Positions 1 to 11,066 are shown, counted from the stretch's first letter. The stretch is 64,000 bases of DNA from Chaetoderma sp. LZ-2023a (GCA_034401795.1 CM067363.1:29074289-29138288), one strand, 5' to 3'. Numbers and translations are program-made. The notes: generated by a model from the sequence alone, not told the origin.

Positions 1-1655
1 TCAAGTCATAATTAAGTTCATCGCATATCTAGTAGAACCTAACCTCTTAAACTCTGATGCCACGCAATCTTAAGCGTTACCCAGATAAGAATACAAGTAA
101 GCTATAATGATACTAATCCCGCAGACACATGCTGCTGTCGTAAGCAGCAACAGCGTCCAATCACGTGGTATGTTCAATCTGCGCAACATGATAAATGCTA
201 AAATGTAAAAAGATTTGTCATATTTGTTTTTTCGCATTCAAAGGGTTAAGAATATTTGATATATAAATCCAACACAATGCTGTGGATAAGCGTGATAGCG
301 ACGTTCCATTGTTATCTAAAATCATGTTTAGGAAGAATGAAAAATAAATCGAAAAAATAGCATTTCCTATCAGCGCAATCTCGTCTCAATGAAACAGGTC
401 ACGCGAAAATATCAACTTAACCCTTTAATGACTACATTTTATCTAAGAAATCTAACTATTTCCTTATTGAATGTCCACTTGCATGTCAAGTGAAGACTAT
501 TTTTGAGAATTTAACACTGGAATGACTGGCTCGGTAAACGAGCCAGTCATTCCAGCGGTATATTTTCAAAAATAGTCTTCTTGCCCTACAAATAGACATT
601 CCGAAAGACCACTGTAGCGGCTGGTTTTGGATGGCTTCGTCATGAAAGGGTTAAGTCATGGCATTGCTAACTTCGGAATGGACCGAGATTACAGCATAAT
701 TTCTACAAAACTATATTTGATCTTATATTCGTGGTGACCTTTATTTCTTTCTATAAGAATATATAACATATCACATGAATTTGCCTCGTAATAAAGGATT
801 GAGTTATTCATCAACTACTTTCAGCAATCAGCCGTTGGGAAGAATTACAATCTGCCGTCAATCAAACCTTGTGCATGATGTTGCCAACAGGTACAATTCC
901 TCACGGAACATCATGCGGACAACTGGTTCAATGGTTTGTACTGCCTATAATGTCAACTGTGAATTTTATGATTTGAGAGAGCATTAAAAGGCAGCTAGGA
1001 TGATCATAAAACCCAGTACATCACTAGTCTTGGTGATTAATATCCCCATTTTCACATCAGACCGTTGTGTTGAGTGTTGTATTGCTATTTCGGTGCATGG
1101 TACTATTTGCCATGCAAACTGGGAAGATCCTAAAAGGCTATGATGCGTGCGGGCAATTTCCCCACAATGACAACACTCAATACTATTTACGACATGCCAC
1201 ATTAGTTGGTCTATGTCATAAATTTGATGACACCTATTTTGGAGTAATTGCACAGCCATTTATATGGTTTGACAGAGCGATTAACCAACAAATGATTTCC
1301 TCTCCATTGCAAAGCTATGGTAATAAAGTCTTTAATTAGATTTCCCACGTGTGTTCATTCGTGATGACTATGACGTGATAATTATTTTCACATCTACTTT
1401 ATAAGATTGCAGAGGAGATAATAACGTACTGATTTATGATTGTTCAGTAAATGTATATCAATATAAACCTCTTATTGTTGGTCTACCTTCTTCACGGCCG
1501 ATAAACTAAGGGGCTTCAGGATTTTCATAGTGGCGGTATCCGGTCAGTCACTCAAGTATTGATGCCATAATCAACTATATCAGTTTTTAGCTGACGTCAT
1601 GGGCAAACTAATGTAGGTTTATCAGTATAATCGTCCATTGAGAAAGTGTATGAAT
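1..1655. repeat. Segmental repeat block, copy A
   Basis: Non-coding. From about 170 on, the sequence runs parallel to 9660-11066 and partly to 23560-25390 (same order, many substitutions and small indels). It also resumes at 1450-1655 = 12078-12284, where copy B carries about 1 kb of extra sequence. The small open frames here fall in unalignable or frame-broken positions and are not conserved between copies, so I do not call genes. A TTAA-flanked MITE is nested at 417-655. Confidence 0.7.
417..655. mobile_element. TTAA-flanked hairpin MITE (piggyBac-like), copy 1
   Basis: Element begins TTAA|CCCTTT and ends AAAGGG|TTAA, so a TTAA target duplication flanks inverted ends starting CCCTTT, as in piggyBac-type transposons. 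The centre is a hairpin around GACTGGCTCGG and CCGAGCCAGTC-like arms, bordered by inverted AAGACTATTTTTGA and its complement. About 239 bp, no coding capacity. Other members are listed separately. Assignment to piggyBac rests on the TTAA and terminal bases only. Confidence 0.7.
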
Positions 1656-1659
1656 GGAT

Positions 1660-1977
1660 GACTCTACTTTTAGCTATGTCCCGCTCATCTTTAGCCAAGC
1701 TCCACCCACGCTTCGCCCGTGCTCACTGACTATCAATTTCCAGGAAGCTGTTGAATATTTTGTAACACATTTGATTCGGTTGCAAAATAATCAGCCGCAT
1801 GTTTGTTAAATAATAAAGACATGCAATTCATACAGCAATGCTTAGTCCATCATCAATTAAGCGTTCTTGCCGATCTTAGCTAAGCAATTTATGCCGTAAT
1901 TGATTATGACGTCATCATACACGTCACGTAGTTAATTATTACGTCATAAGATTGACTGAGAACCTGGAATTCTCCAT
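1660..1977. mobile_element. CRE-hairpin MITE, old degraded copy
   Basis: Recognised by the GCTCCACCCAC box, the TGTTGAATATTTTG arm, the TTAAATAATAAAGAC segment and the TGACGTCATCATACACGTCACG block near 1910. The central hairpin is largely eroded. See 4942-5336 for the family description. Confidence 0.65.
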
Positions 1978-2109
1978 TCTCTATATTTACTAAGATTAGT
2001 TACACATTCTGTGAAATATTTTTAGACTGATTTTACTTGGAACTATTGCTACCATAAACGGCAACAACGTTCAGTCAAATAACTTTCAATATATTCAACA
2101 ATTTACCTG
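1978..2109. repeat. Diverged hairpin fragment related to the CRE-hairpin MITE
   Basis: An ATTTTTAGACTGATTTTACT arm, a short loop with a GCTACC and GGCAAC pair, and the returning arm up to TTCAATATATTCAAC. It parallels 12656-12785 in repeat block copy B, so it predates duplication of the block. Confidence 0.5.
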
Positions 2110-3270
2110 TATGATTACTGTATGATTACTGTATTCTGCGGCTGTATTAGTAGAAACATTCTACAGCTGCATTAAGTCCTTCTTCGCTTTTGCCGACTGT
2201 GTCCTCATCCGAAATCCCTAGCTTCCTCAGGTCCATTCTTGACTTGAGTGTACCGAGTAATGCTTTCTTGACGTCACCTCATAGCAGGCTTAGCAAGTTT
2301 GTGCAATGACGTCCCCTCCTGGCTTTGTATTTGCTGACTCCGAGTAGGGGCGAATTTTAAGTCTCTCTGTACTGTTGTCTTTTCTGGTATCCTTAGCACA
2401 TGGCCAAACATAGACCATCTTTGTTGGGCGACTTTTACAGACGGCGGCGACGTATTATACATCTTGTATAGTGCATCGTTGGAAATTATGCTCTCTGGCC
2501 ATCGGTGTCCAGCGATAGTGCGTAGGTGTATGCTGTGGCAGGCATCGAGTTTGTCTAGAGCTGTCTTTGGAGCTGCCCAGTTGTTACAGTTATACAGCAT
2601 CACGGATACGCATATTGCATTGTATAAACGTATTCTTTTTATCAAGGGCATCTTTGATCTACGAATCGATAGCTTCTAGACGGACTTGAAAGCTATATTC
2701 CCCATGACGCAGCGTGCAGCAATGTCAGTAGCACTGCAAATCCGTGTGCCCAGGATTTTACATTTCCTCCACGGTTCTACGCCACGGAGTGGATTGTCAT
2801 TTTCTTTACTTTCATGCTTTGTAGATAGGTATATGTTGGCGAACTCATTTGGATTCATTCATAAAGAAATTTTCAATTTTTAGTTTGCTTGCAGCTGTTG
2901 GGAGAAGTTCGTCAAGGGGTTTCTTTTCCTCGTCTTTGAAGTCCACACCGTCGGCATATTCCATCTGTAGCGGCACACACAGTATTGGCACTGTTTTTTT
3001 GGTCTTGTGGAACTTTACCGCATGGATTTCCATGCAGCAGCAAAGTAACAGGTAACAGGTGAAAAGCACCTGCGATAGACCATCTCACTGTGGGGAGCCG
3101 ATTGATTTCTCAAACTCTACATACTTGACTGACTTGACTCGCACTCTCAGCTTGGTGTCTGCAAGCACTAATTGTGTCGAAGGCTCGTGACATGTCAATG
3201 CCCATTTTGTGGAAATCCCAGTGTTTGGACATGACTATCGACACTAGAATGCGTTGAGCCCATACAATGC
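2110..3270 (-). pseudogene. RTE-like non-LTR retrotransposon, 3' half, pseudogene
   Basis: On the minus strand the conceptual protein runs from a broken RT palm (GSPQ then DGLS near 3090, a degraded YADD as MEYADGVDF near 2950), through KKPLDELLPTAASKLK and YLSTKHESKENDNPLRG, to the C-terminal LYNAICVSVMLYN, HLRTIAGHRWPES and QRWSMFGHVLRIPE blocks (2380-2600). Several frameshifts and stops interrupt it. The same family, better preserved, is at 58140-60050 on the plus strand. The 3' end near 2110-2150 has a short ACAGTAATCAT-type repeat, like the short tandem tails of RTE-type LINEs. The clade call is tentative. Confidence 0.75.
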
Positions 3271-3479
3271 CCATACAATACCCGCACATTTACTTTCCAT
3301 GGAGCCAGCTAAGCTTATTTAATAACAGGATAGCTAGAACTGGGAAGGGCCATTGTCTATACTTACCTGTATAGTTACCTTGAAATCAGGATTCTGGTAA
3401 TTCATGCGTCAATGTGTGATAAATGAATCCATCCCGCAGAAAATGTAGATGGAACTTTGTTAATATTAGGCATTGCTTG
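3271..3479. other. No gene; remnants of dispersed repeats
   Basis: Contains a short piece (3297-3330) matching the CCATGG...CAGCTAAGCTTATTTAATA segment of the repeat at 4330 and 43160, and a MITE-terminus-like piece at 3332-3357. No coding signal seen. Confidence 0.4.
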
Positions 3480-3798
3480 AATTAGATCGCCTCTATTCAT
3501 ATCCAGTTACATCATATGACGTCATAGTAAGCTAAGTGACGTGTAGGATGATGTCATAATCATGATGTCATGAATAACTCGATTTAGTCCATTTTAAACG
3601 CTTAGTAGTCCGACACATGTCTTAACCATTTAATAAACGCTATGTTGAATATTTTGAAACTAATTTGACTGGGCGCTGTAGCGTAGTTTTCTGGAAATTG
3701 ATAAAATTCAGAGATCGATCAATCCCAACATGAGCATGGTATGGGTGGCGTTTAGCTAGGGATGGGCGGGGCATAGTTAGAACTGGACAGGTCCATTG
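3480..3798. mobile_element. CRE-hairpin MITE, internal hairpin half deleted
   Basis: Opens with the ATGACGTCATAGT block, has the TTAATAAACGC segment and one hairpin arm to CTGGGCGCTGTAGC, then jumps directly to the TTTTCTGGAAATTGAT flank. The returning arm is missing, so the copy cannot fold fully. Ends with GGCGGGGCATAG and ACTGGACAGGTCCATT. Confidence 0.7.
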
Positions 3799-3834
3799 TC
3801 TAATTACGACGTCATATGATGGACGGATAATCTG

Positions 3835-4535
3835 GAAACGCCCATTACTCTTTTCTAGGATATATGTAATGTAGAAATATGTAATTGTTATCTTGTTGTA
3901 CCATTGGCCATCCAAGATCACTGCCTCCAAATCCATTTCCGGGTAAGGTTCATTAGGTAATGAGCGCAGCAATTTGAGACATTCCTGTATTTCTGCATCT
4001 CAAAGATAGACGATTAAGACAACTGCAGATGTCGTCCATTGTAAAAGTTATTATTACATACTATCTTCTCTACAAATCGTTATTATGACTGCAATTTCCG
4101 CAAGCTCAATGTGCCCGTCCGTGATTTATGTCCGGTTTGGTAAAACCAAGTTGGCATGATCGGAACTGAAAGTAATCACATCCATTATATCCTAGGAATA
4201 CTCAAGAAATCCTGAAACTCTCGTTTTTTATATTAAGGTGATCGGCTGATCTTTAGGCATGAAATTCAGAGTTTAATAATAAAATCATTTGGATCAAAAA
4301 TAATAAATGGCATGCCATTAGAAAATTTTCCATGGGGTCAGCTAAGCTTATTTAATAATATATTTATTTATTTCACTGTTGTAATTTGTGGGATGTTGGA
4401 CTGATCAATATATGGATGTAAAGATGAACGCTGATTTAATCGTAAAGACACATGCTTCCATTTATCATTAGCATTGTAACTATGAATATTTATGGAATAA
4501 TTAGAGCACATCGCACGTAATTTACTGAGTGCCTG
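3835..4535. repeat. Dispersed repeat block, copy 1 (partner 42690-43390)
   Basis: Shares order and extended stretches with 42690-43390, e.g. ATTATGACTGCAATTTCCGC near 4083, CAATATATGGATGTAAAGATG near 4406, and the terminal GAGTGCCTGCCAGTTATTC. Diverged, AT-rich and non-coding in both copies. Confidence 0.7.
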
Positions 4536-4554
4536 CCAGTTATTCGTTCAGTGG

Positions 4555-4800
4555 ATGGGACGTCCGTCTTAAACACTTAATAGTCTGACACGTTGTACGA
4601 ATTGGAGGTCTGCTATTTAATACACCGGCTGTTGAATATTTTGAAGCTAATTTGACAGTCAAATTAGTTTCAAAATATTCAACAGCTTACCTGTATAGTT
4701 TTCTGGAAATGGATAGTCAAGAAGTTCCTGGATTGATCGAACCCAACACGAGTCTGGTGTGGATGGAGCTTAGATAGCTAAAACTGGAAAGGTCAATTAA
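4555..4800. mobile_element. CRE-hairpin MITE with collapsed loop
   Basis: The two hairpin arms abut directly at 4655 (AATTTGACAGTCAAATTAG), so the GC-rich loop stem (GGGCGCTGTTGCTGCC) is gone. Right end ACTGGAAAGGTCAATT. A natural internal deletion of the hairpin apex. Confidence 0.7.
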
Positions 4801-4941
4801 TTCTGTATATTTTCTCAGCGTGTTTACTGTGTTGAGATACCTAATAGGTAATAGGCTGATAGTATTGATTTCGTGTGGTTGAATACTCTGTAGTATACAA
4901 ACTGTTTGTTCAGCCCACATCATGTCCTCATTAGTCTAATA

Positions 4942-5336
4942 GACCTTTCCACTTTATCGATCCATCATATGACGTCATAATCAACTACGTGACGTGTAGA
5001 ATGACATTATAATCAATGCCGTCATTATAGCGTCATAAATGACGTATATAAGTACGTGAAGACGGACTATTTGTTGTTGTACGAATTGTATGTCTTTACT
5101 ATTTAATAAACATTCTGTTGAATATTTTGCACCTAATTTGACTGGGCGCGGTTGCTGCAATAGGCAGCAACACCACCCAGTCAAATTAGTTGCAAAATAT
5201 TCAACAGCTTACCTTTATGCTTTTCAGAAAATTGATAGCCAGGACATTCGTGGATCGATCAATTCCAACACGTAGAAGTGTTGGTGGAGCTTAGCTAGAG
5301 ATGGGCGGGGCATAGCTAAAACTGGAGAGGCCCATT
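4942..5336. mobile_element. CRE-hairpin MITE, well preserved (family reference)
   Basis: Family description. The ends are short imperfect inverted repeats reading (A)GACCTTTCCA and (T)GGA(A/G)AGG(T/C)CCATT. One flank carries TGACGTCA-type sites (ATGACGTCATAATCAACTAC at 4969, with TGACGT half-sites after it). The middle is an inverted repeat of about 45 bp per arm: TGTTGAATATTTTG, CTAATTTGACTGGGCG and GTTGCTGC, then the complement. The other flank has a GATCGATC box, GGTGGAGCTTAGCTAG and GGGCGGGGCATAGCTAAAAC. Length about 395 bp, no ORF of interest. The DNA superfamily is unknown. Confidence 0.85.
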
Positions 5337-5410
5337 ATATATAGTTAAGCGTCGCCCTAGGACGTAGGTGGTTCTAAGGATCTGTCATATGGGATGAAGA
5401 TGAAGGTCAA

Positions 5411-5426
5411 GAGAGAGCGCAGGAAT

Positions 5427-5493
<67 letters not shown>

Positions 5494-5629
5494 AGAGGGA
5501 GGTGGGAGGGAGAGAGATAGCGAGATAGGGAAATAGAGGGAAACAGCATGGGAAGTGGAGAAATGGATGGAGGGAGAGAGAGAGAGAGAGGGAGAGAGGG
5601 AGAGAGGAGAGGGAGAGAGATGGAGGGAG

Positions 5630-5689
<60 letters not shown>

Positions 5690-5874
5690 TGAGACAGGAA
5701 GGGAGAGCGAGAGAGCGTACTGTATGTGTGTGGTAGGGCAGGATGGAGAGGGAGAGATAGGGAGAGACAGAGAGGATGGGTGGAGAAAGAGGGAGAAAGA
5801 GAGTGAGGGAGAGTGAGGGAGGAAGGGCAGAGAGCGGGGTGGGGAGGGAGAGAGAGAGGGAGGGAGAGCGAAAC

Positions 5875-5913
<39 letters not shown>

Positions 5914-5915
5914 GA
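5411..5915. repeat. (GA)n compound microsatellite
   Basis: Long purine-rich GA array with GGGA interruptions. Open frames through it on either strand are pure ER/LS dipeptide translations and are not genes. Confidence 0.95.
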
Positions 5916-5965
5916 GTGAGAGACTTGGCGTTGTTGGTGCCTATGACAAAGAGGCTATCATTTTT

Positions 5966-6313
5966 TTGAAATTCCACTTGGTTATCGAGCCAGCAATTCA
6001 AGTGGTCTTCTCCTCTTGGCCTGCAAAAGGCCATTTCTCACGGTCATTGTAGAGGCCGGCTTTGCGATGAAACGGGTAACTCTTTCATGACGAAGACGGC
6101 AGCAAACGGCTTTTGCATTGGTCTTGAGCAATGTTGATTTGTAGGTCAATAGAAGACTCTTTTGAAAATTTATCACAGGACCTACTGGCTCGGTAACTGG
6201 GTCAGCCATTCCAGTAGTACATTAAAAAATATTTTCGTCTCTTGGCCTGAAAATTGGCATTCAATAAAATAAATTTAGATTTTCTTGACCAAATTTAGTC
6301 CTTAAAGGTTAAT
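5966..6313. mobile_element. TTAA-type hairpin MITE, two overlapping degraded copies
   Basis: A partial member (5966-6075: AATTCCACTTGG hairpin half, then TCTTCTCCTCTTGGCCTGCAAAAGG) is followed by a fuller member (6069-6313) from TAACTCTTTCATGACGAAG to CCTTAAAGGTTAA. Both show the CTGGCTCGGTAA centre. Confidence 0.6.
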
Positions 6314-6584
6314 TCGTGCAAGCTACACCAAACAATAATTTCTATGAGCAAGAACGCTTAACTTAATTAGTAGTAAATTTAAGCAAAACGAATGTGATGG
6401 CCTTCTCCAAAAACAAACGATTAAACAAGGGGCATCTTACCTAGGAGATCGACAGATTGAAACTGTTGTTGGGTATTTCCTATTAGCAACACTTTTCAAA
6501 AGTAATAGCAGTTTATACTAATGAATAAAGCGAAATATTAAACAGAGAAATAAAACTAAGTTCCAATTACTCAGAAAAATCAAA

Positions 6585-7480
6585 GAACACGATATACCCA
6601 GTTGACCTCCAACACAGCCTATTTGACAACATGATAACGCCAGTTATCTTATGTGGGTGCGAAGGGGGGGATTTCGAAAATCTAGATATGTTCGAAGCTT
6701 GACAAATAAAAAATTTAAAATATGCGCTACCTGCAAAGAAAAGTTCTCCAAATGTGATGATGTATGTCGAAACTGGTCGCTATCCGTTGAGTATAATGGT
6801 TACAATGAATATGTTACGGTTCTGGACAGATCTGGTTAACGCAGGTTATGGCAAATTGTCATCAACCCTTTATTCTGTCTCCCGAGAACGGGGAAAATGA
6901 CCAGAATTTCAACTTCAAATGGCTTCAAAAAATAAAATCGATACTTCGGGAAATAGAAGATGACGACTTAATTAATGAAGACTTTATCTCAAAAAATCTT
7001 TTAGTGAAACTGACAAAGGAAATATTACCACGTAGTATGCCCAAAACTGGAAAACTCAGCTTCAAGCATCTACCAGGTTAGTTTTCTATAAGGAAATCAA
7101 GGAGGAGCCTCAATTTGAAAAATATCTAATTGCATTACCTGCTAAGGACATCATTATACCTTTTCACTTCAGGACCTTAAACCATAAATTGACAATTGAG
7201 ACTGGATGATGAACAAGAACAGACAAAAATGACAGACCGTGCTGTATTAAACTTGATGACGAAAAACACTTTCTCTACGACTGCAACAAATACAATGTCG
7301 TAAGGACAAAATATATGCCACAGTACTACATGCAGTACTATATCACAAGTACAAATGCAGAAAAAACAAAAGAACCTCTAAGAATATGCAATGGACCTAT
7401 CCTCAGAAATTTATGTAAATTGGTTAAATTTTCTAAGAAACCCATCGTTCAACAAAATAAATATAGCCCGCGTAATAAAA
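6585..7480 (+). pseudogene. Non-LTR retrotransposon 3' fragment (RT C-terminus)
   Basis: Conceptual translation with frame changes gives LINE C-terminal signatures: a Q-S-L-F-D-N-M-I-T-P-V-I-L-like stretch near 6615-6655, LKYALPAKKSSPN near 6716-6750, ETGRYPLSI near 6765, and WTDLVNAGYGKLSSTLYS near 6825-6880. A cysteine-type C-terminal end, DDEKHFLYDCNKYNVVR, lies near 7255-7310. It is broken by stops at about 6900-7080 and 7207, so non-functional. It differs from the families at 2110, 44176 and 54500. The short frames at 6651 and 6848 are pieces read out of phase. Confidence 0.65.
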
Positions 7481-7489
7481 ATATAAGAT

Positions 7490-7674
7490 AATAATTATAA
7501 CATAGAACACGAATAAGGTAATACATGCAACTATGTTTCAATTTTAAAATAACTGCATGATCTGTATTTAAAATGTATTGTATTCACTACTGCCGCCATT
7601 GCTTTTTAAATATCTATCCTCATATGTCCTTGAGGGGCTTGAGTGTAATGAAGTGAACTTGAACTTGTCAATAC
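7490..7674. other. No gene seen
   Basis: AT-rich sequence after the LINE fragment, plausibly its 3' UTR (TGAGTGTAATGAAGTGAACTTGAA near 7640). No other structure recognised. Confidence 0.3.
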
Positions 7675-7910
7675 ATTAATGTCATTGACCTAATGTGGTT
7701 CCCTTGTTTTGGCTCTGCAGATGATTCCCAACAAGATTATAGCCACTCAGGGCGGGAAGCAGAAGAGAATCGAATGTTAGATCTAATGAAACGTCACCGC
7801 ATGCATTATATGAGTATTCCTTATAGATGTGGGCAGTTGCCACCCGCTGCCCCTTGATGTTCTTCTCTAATAGGTTCCTAATAATGCATTATTTGATAAA
7901 ATAATTGTAC
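7675..7910. repeat. Duplicated block P1, copy 1 (partner 18655-18905)
   Basis: Matches 18655-18905 nearly throughout (CCTAATGTGGTTCCCTTGT, CATTATATGAGTATTC, CCTTGATGTTC). It contains a splice-acceptor-like TTGGCTCTGCAG (7710-7721) followed by a short open stretch to a TAG at 7776. Both copies are followed by CT microsatellites. Confidence 0.7.
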
Positions 7911-8054
7911 AAAAACATTTATAGATATATTTCTATATATATATACCCCCACAGCTCACAATCGGGCCAGTCTCACCAACGTGCCATTCTCTGCCTGTGT
8001 TCCAGCTTCAATCGCTTTACCCACTTGCCTGTGCACTTGCACGCATGCACGCAT

Positions 8055-8165
8055 GTGGGTCTGTCTGTCTATCTGCCCGTCTGTCTGTCTATCTGCTTGT
8101 CTGTCCGTACGTACGTCCGTCCGTCCGTTTGCCTGTCTCTCTCTCTCTCTCTCACTCTTTCTCTC

Positions 8166-8223
<58 letters not shown>
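8055..8223. repeat. (CTGT)n/(CGTC)n and (CT)n microsatellite
   Basis: Tetranucleotide runs at 8055-8125, then CT repeats at 8133-8222. Predicted peptides here are repeat translations. Confidence 0.95.
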
Positions 8224-8225
<2 letters not shown>

Positions 8226-8261
8226 CCAGATCATATTAAGTGAACATATTTCATTCAATGG

Positions 8262-8600
8262 AGGAATTAAGTTTTATCTATGTTCGCCGGTCTCTAGCTA
8301 AGCGCCGCCAACATTTCACCCCTTTTGGGATCGATCTATTCCTGATCTTCCTGACTATCAATTTCCAGAAAACTAAGCTGTTGAATATTTTGCACATTAG
8401 CTGGGCGCTGTTGCTGCCATTCAAATTAGTTTCAAAATATTCAACATTATGTTTATCAAATAGGAAACACCTACAAGCTTTACAACAACGTCTAGTCCAT
8501 CATCAATTAAGATAACTTATCTACGTCATTCATGACGTAATTGATCATGACGTCATCATACGTAGTTGGTTACGATGCCTTAAGATTAATGCATGAACTG
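8262..8600. mobile_element. CRE-hairpin MITE, degraded
   Basis: Has TTTTATCTATGTTCGCCGGTCTC, the AGCTGTTGAATATTTTGCAC arm, returning AAATTAGTTTCAAAATATTC at 8424, the CTTAGTCCATCATCAATTAAG equivalent at 8490, and TGACGTCATCATACG at 8549. Confidence 0.7.
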
Positions 8601-8639
8601 GAAAGCCACATTAACATCTTAAAACAATATCCCTTGTAC

Positions 8640-8971
8640 ACATTGATTCACGCTGTCAGTAGTGTTTATGGGGATTACCTAAACTACACTTTTGGCACGC
8701 AGAGAATGATATACAGGAGCTACATTTTGGCATTTGTTTCTCCATCTCTTTGCCAGAAACTGTTTGGAATTAGTTCTATTATACACGTTTCAGACGGAAA
8801 GAGCAGCCATACATTAAAGATGATTTCCAGTCTTACTTTTCATCCCTATGAGGGAATCACCCTGTTTTATAATGTATATCGCACACACCATCAATGAACA
8901 GTTATAATACTCTATCCTTTGGCTGCTTTAATACGGCGACTGCGTGCAAAACTACAGTGTTTGTCATCATT

Positions 8972-9019
<48 letters not shown>

Positions 9020-9165
9020 GTCATCATTGGCAGCGGCAGCGGGTTCAACATCTTCATCCCATCCTCCTCCTCCACCTACCCCTCCCATCCTCCTCCTCAT
9101 CCTCTTAATCATCATCATCATCGTCATCACCATCATCATCTTCATCATCATCATCATCATCAGCA

Positions 9166-9207
<42 letters not shown>

Positions 9208-9520
9208 ACATATACCACTTTTTCATATGAGACATATATTTTATAGACTTAGACTTGAATACTTATTACGCAGCTAGTGCTGAAGTGTATCTCCTTGAAT
9301 TCTGTTGCATAAAAATTGTAATCAGTTTCCAGCTGGGTTGTTGATCTGATTAGATTATGCAGTCACCTGTCAAATTTCAATTACTTGTTTCCACCTCATT
9401 ACTTCTGTTCAAATTATGCCGCATATCGTCCAATTAGTACAACCGCAACCTAGACTACCATTCACGCAACAATGAGGGCATTATTTGTAGAGAAATGGAA
9501 GATTCCAATTTATCCAGCAA
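8640..9520. repeat. Duplicated block P2, copy 1 (partner 21290-22020)
   Basis: Matches 21290-22020: TTTTGGCATTTGTTTC, CTCTTTGCCAGAA and TTTCAGACGGAAA, then a (CAT)n/(CAG)n tract, CACATATACCACT, and about 250 bp of strong similarity (ATTCTGTTGCATA, GCTGGGTTGTTGATCTGATT, CCGCATATCGTCCAATTAGTACAACC). The 118-codon frame at 8541-8897 is not conserved in the partner, so it is not called a gene. Confidence 0.75.
8965..9207. repeat. (CAT)n, (CCT)n and (CAG)n trinucleotide tract
   Basis: CAT repeats at 8967-9020, CCT/CAT at 9057-9163, CAG at 9164-9207. Hydrophobic or Asp/Ser homopolymer frames are artefacts of the repeat. Confidence 0.95.
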
Positions 9521-9579
9521 TCATTTGATGTCATAGTCAACAATGTGAGGTGTAGGATAACGCCATAATCAATTAATAA

Positions 9580-11066
9580 TTGACACACACTCGTAAGCGC
9601 GACCGATTCCACAATACCAGTAAACTATACTGATACTAATCTGGCTGACGTAGGCCCCAAGAGCGCCCAATCATAGCACGCTCCATCTTTGCAACATATT
9701 AAATGCTAAAATGTAATAAGGTTTATCATATTTGTTTTTTTCGAATTCACAGGGTGAAGAATATTTGATATATAAATCAAACACAATGCTGTGGATATGT
9801 GTGATAGCGACGTTCCATTATTATCTAAAAGCATGCTTAGGAAGAATGAAAAAAAAATAGCATTTCCTGTCAGCCCAATCTCGTCTCAATGAAACAGGCC
9901 GCGCGAGATTGTCAATTTAACCTTTTAATGGCAAATTTGTTATAGAAAATCTAAATATTTCGTTATTGAATGTACACTTTCAGGCCAAGCGAAGACGATT
10001 TTTGAAAATTTCCACTGGAATGGTTGGCTCGGTAATTCCAGTGATAAGTTAAAAAATATAGTCTTTTATTGCCCTGCAAATTGACATTCCTCAAGACCAC
10101 TTTAGCGGCCGGTTTTGGGTTGGCTTCGTTATGAAAGGGCTAAGTCATGGTAATACTAACTTCTGAATAAAGAGATATTACAGCATAATTCCTGCAAAAC
10201 TGTATTGATCCTATACGTGTGTTGACCTTTCCATTCTTACTATAGAACCCATATGAAAGTGAAAAATATATGACATAACATGTCGGTGTTTATCAACGCC
10301 TCAAAACTCCCCTAACCTCGCCCTCCGCGCTCAAACAGCTATGTGTGTGGGGTTCATCTTCCCAAGGATTATTTTAGTATATTAACTGAATTTGCTTCAT
10401 AATAAAGGATTGACACATTGGTAATTATATCAACTTCTTTCAGCAATCAGCCGTTGGCAAGAATTACATACCTGTTGTCAACAGGTACAATTCCTCACGG
10501 AACATCATGCGGACAACGGACTCAATGATTTGCAATGCCTATAATGTCAACTGTGATTTTTATGATTTGGGAGAGCATTAAAAGGCAGCCAGGATAATCA
10601 TAAAATCCAGTACATCACTAGTCTTGGTGATTAATATCCCCATTTTCACATCAGACCGTTGTGTTGAGTGTTGTATTGCTATTTACGTGCATAGTACTAT
10701 TTACCATGCAAAGAGGGAAGATCCTAAAGGGATATGATGCGTCCGGGCAATTTTCCCACAATGGCAACACTCAATAATATTTACGACTTGTCACACTGGT
10801 TGTTCAATGTCATAAATTTGATGACACCTATTTTGAAGTAATTCCTCTCCATGCAATATGTAAGCACAGCTATTTATATGGTTTGACAGAGCGATTAAAC
10901 GACAAACGATTTCCACTCCATTGCAAAGCTATGGTAATAAATTGTTTAATTATTTTTTCCACGTGTGTTCATTCGTGATGATTATAAAGTGAATAATTAT
11001 TCTCTTATCTACATTATTAGATTGCAGAAGGAGCGATAACGTACTGATTTATGATTGTTCAGTAAA
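9580..11066. repeat. Segmental repeat block, copy B
   Basis: Parallel to copy A (about 60-1450): AATGCTAAAATGTAATAAGG, ATAGCGACGTTCCATTATTA, TCACGGAACATCATGCGGAC, ATTAATATCCCCATTTTCAC. A TTAA-type MITE sits at the same point as in copy A (9919-10143). No coding signal. Confidence 0.75.
9919..10143. mobile_element. TTAA-type hairpin MITE in repeat block B
   Basis: TTTAACCTTTTAATGG to GAAAGGGCTAAG, with CTGGAATGGTTGGCTCGG centre. Orthologous in position to 417-655, so insertion preceded the A/B duplication. Confidence 0.6.

Larger units (their letters stand above)
4805..5960. repeat. Dispersed repeat block, copy 1 (partner 14665-15130), split by a MITE
   Basis: Left part 4805-4941 matches 14665-14800 (GTTTACTGTGTTGAGATACC). 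Right part 5337-5410 matches 14860-14935 (GGTTCTAAGGATC, TCATATGGGATGAAGAT). Both are followed by a (GA)n tract and then CTTGGC(G/A)TTGTTGGTGCC. In this copy a CRE-hairpin MITE (4942-5336) interrupts the block; the partner lacks it. Confidence 0.75.

Noticed and set aside
8541-8897. 118-codon plus-strand frame in block P2
   Set aside because: The paralogous block at 21290 does not keep the frame; no recognisable domain.
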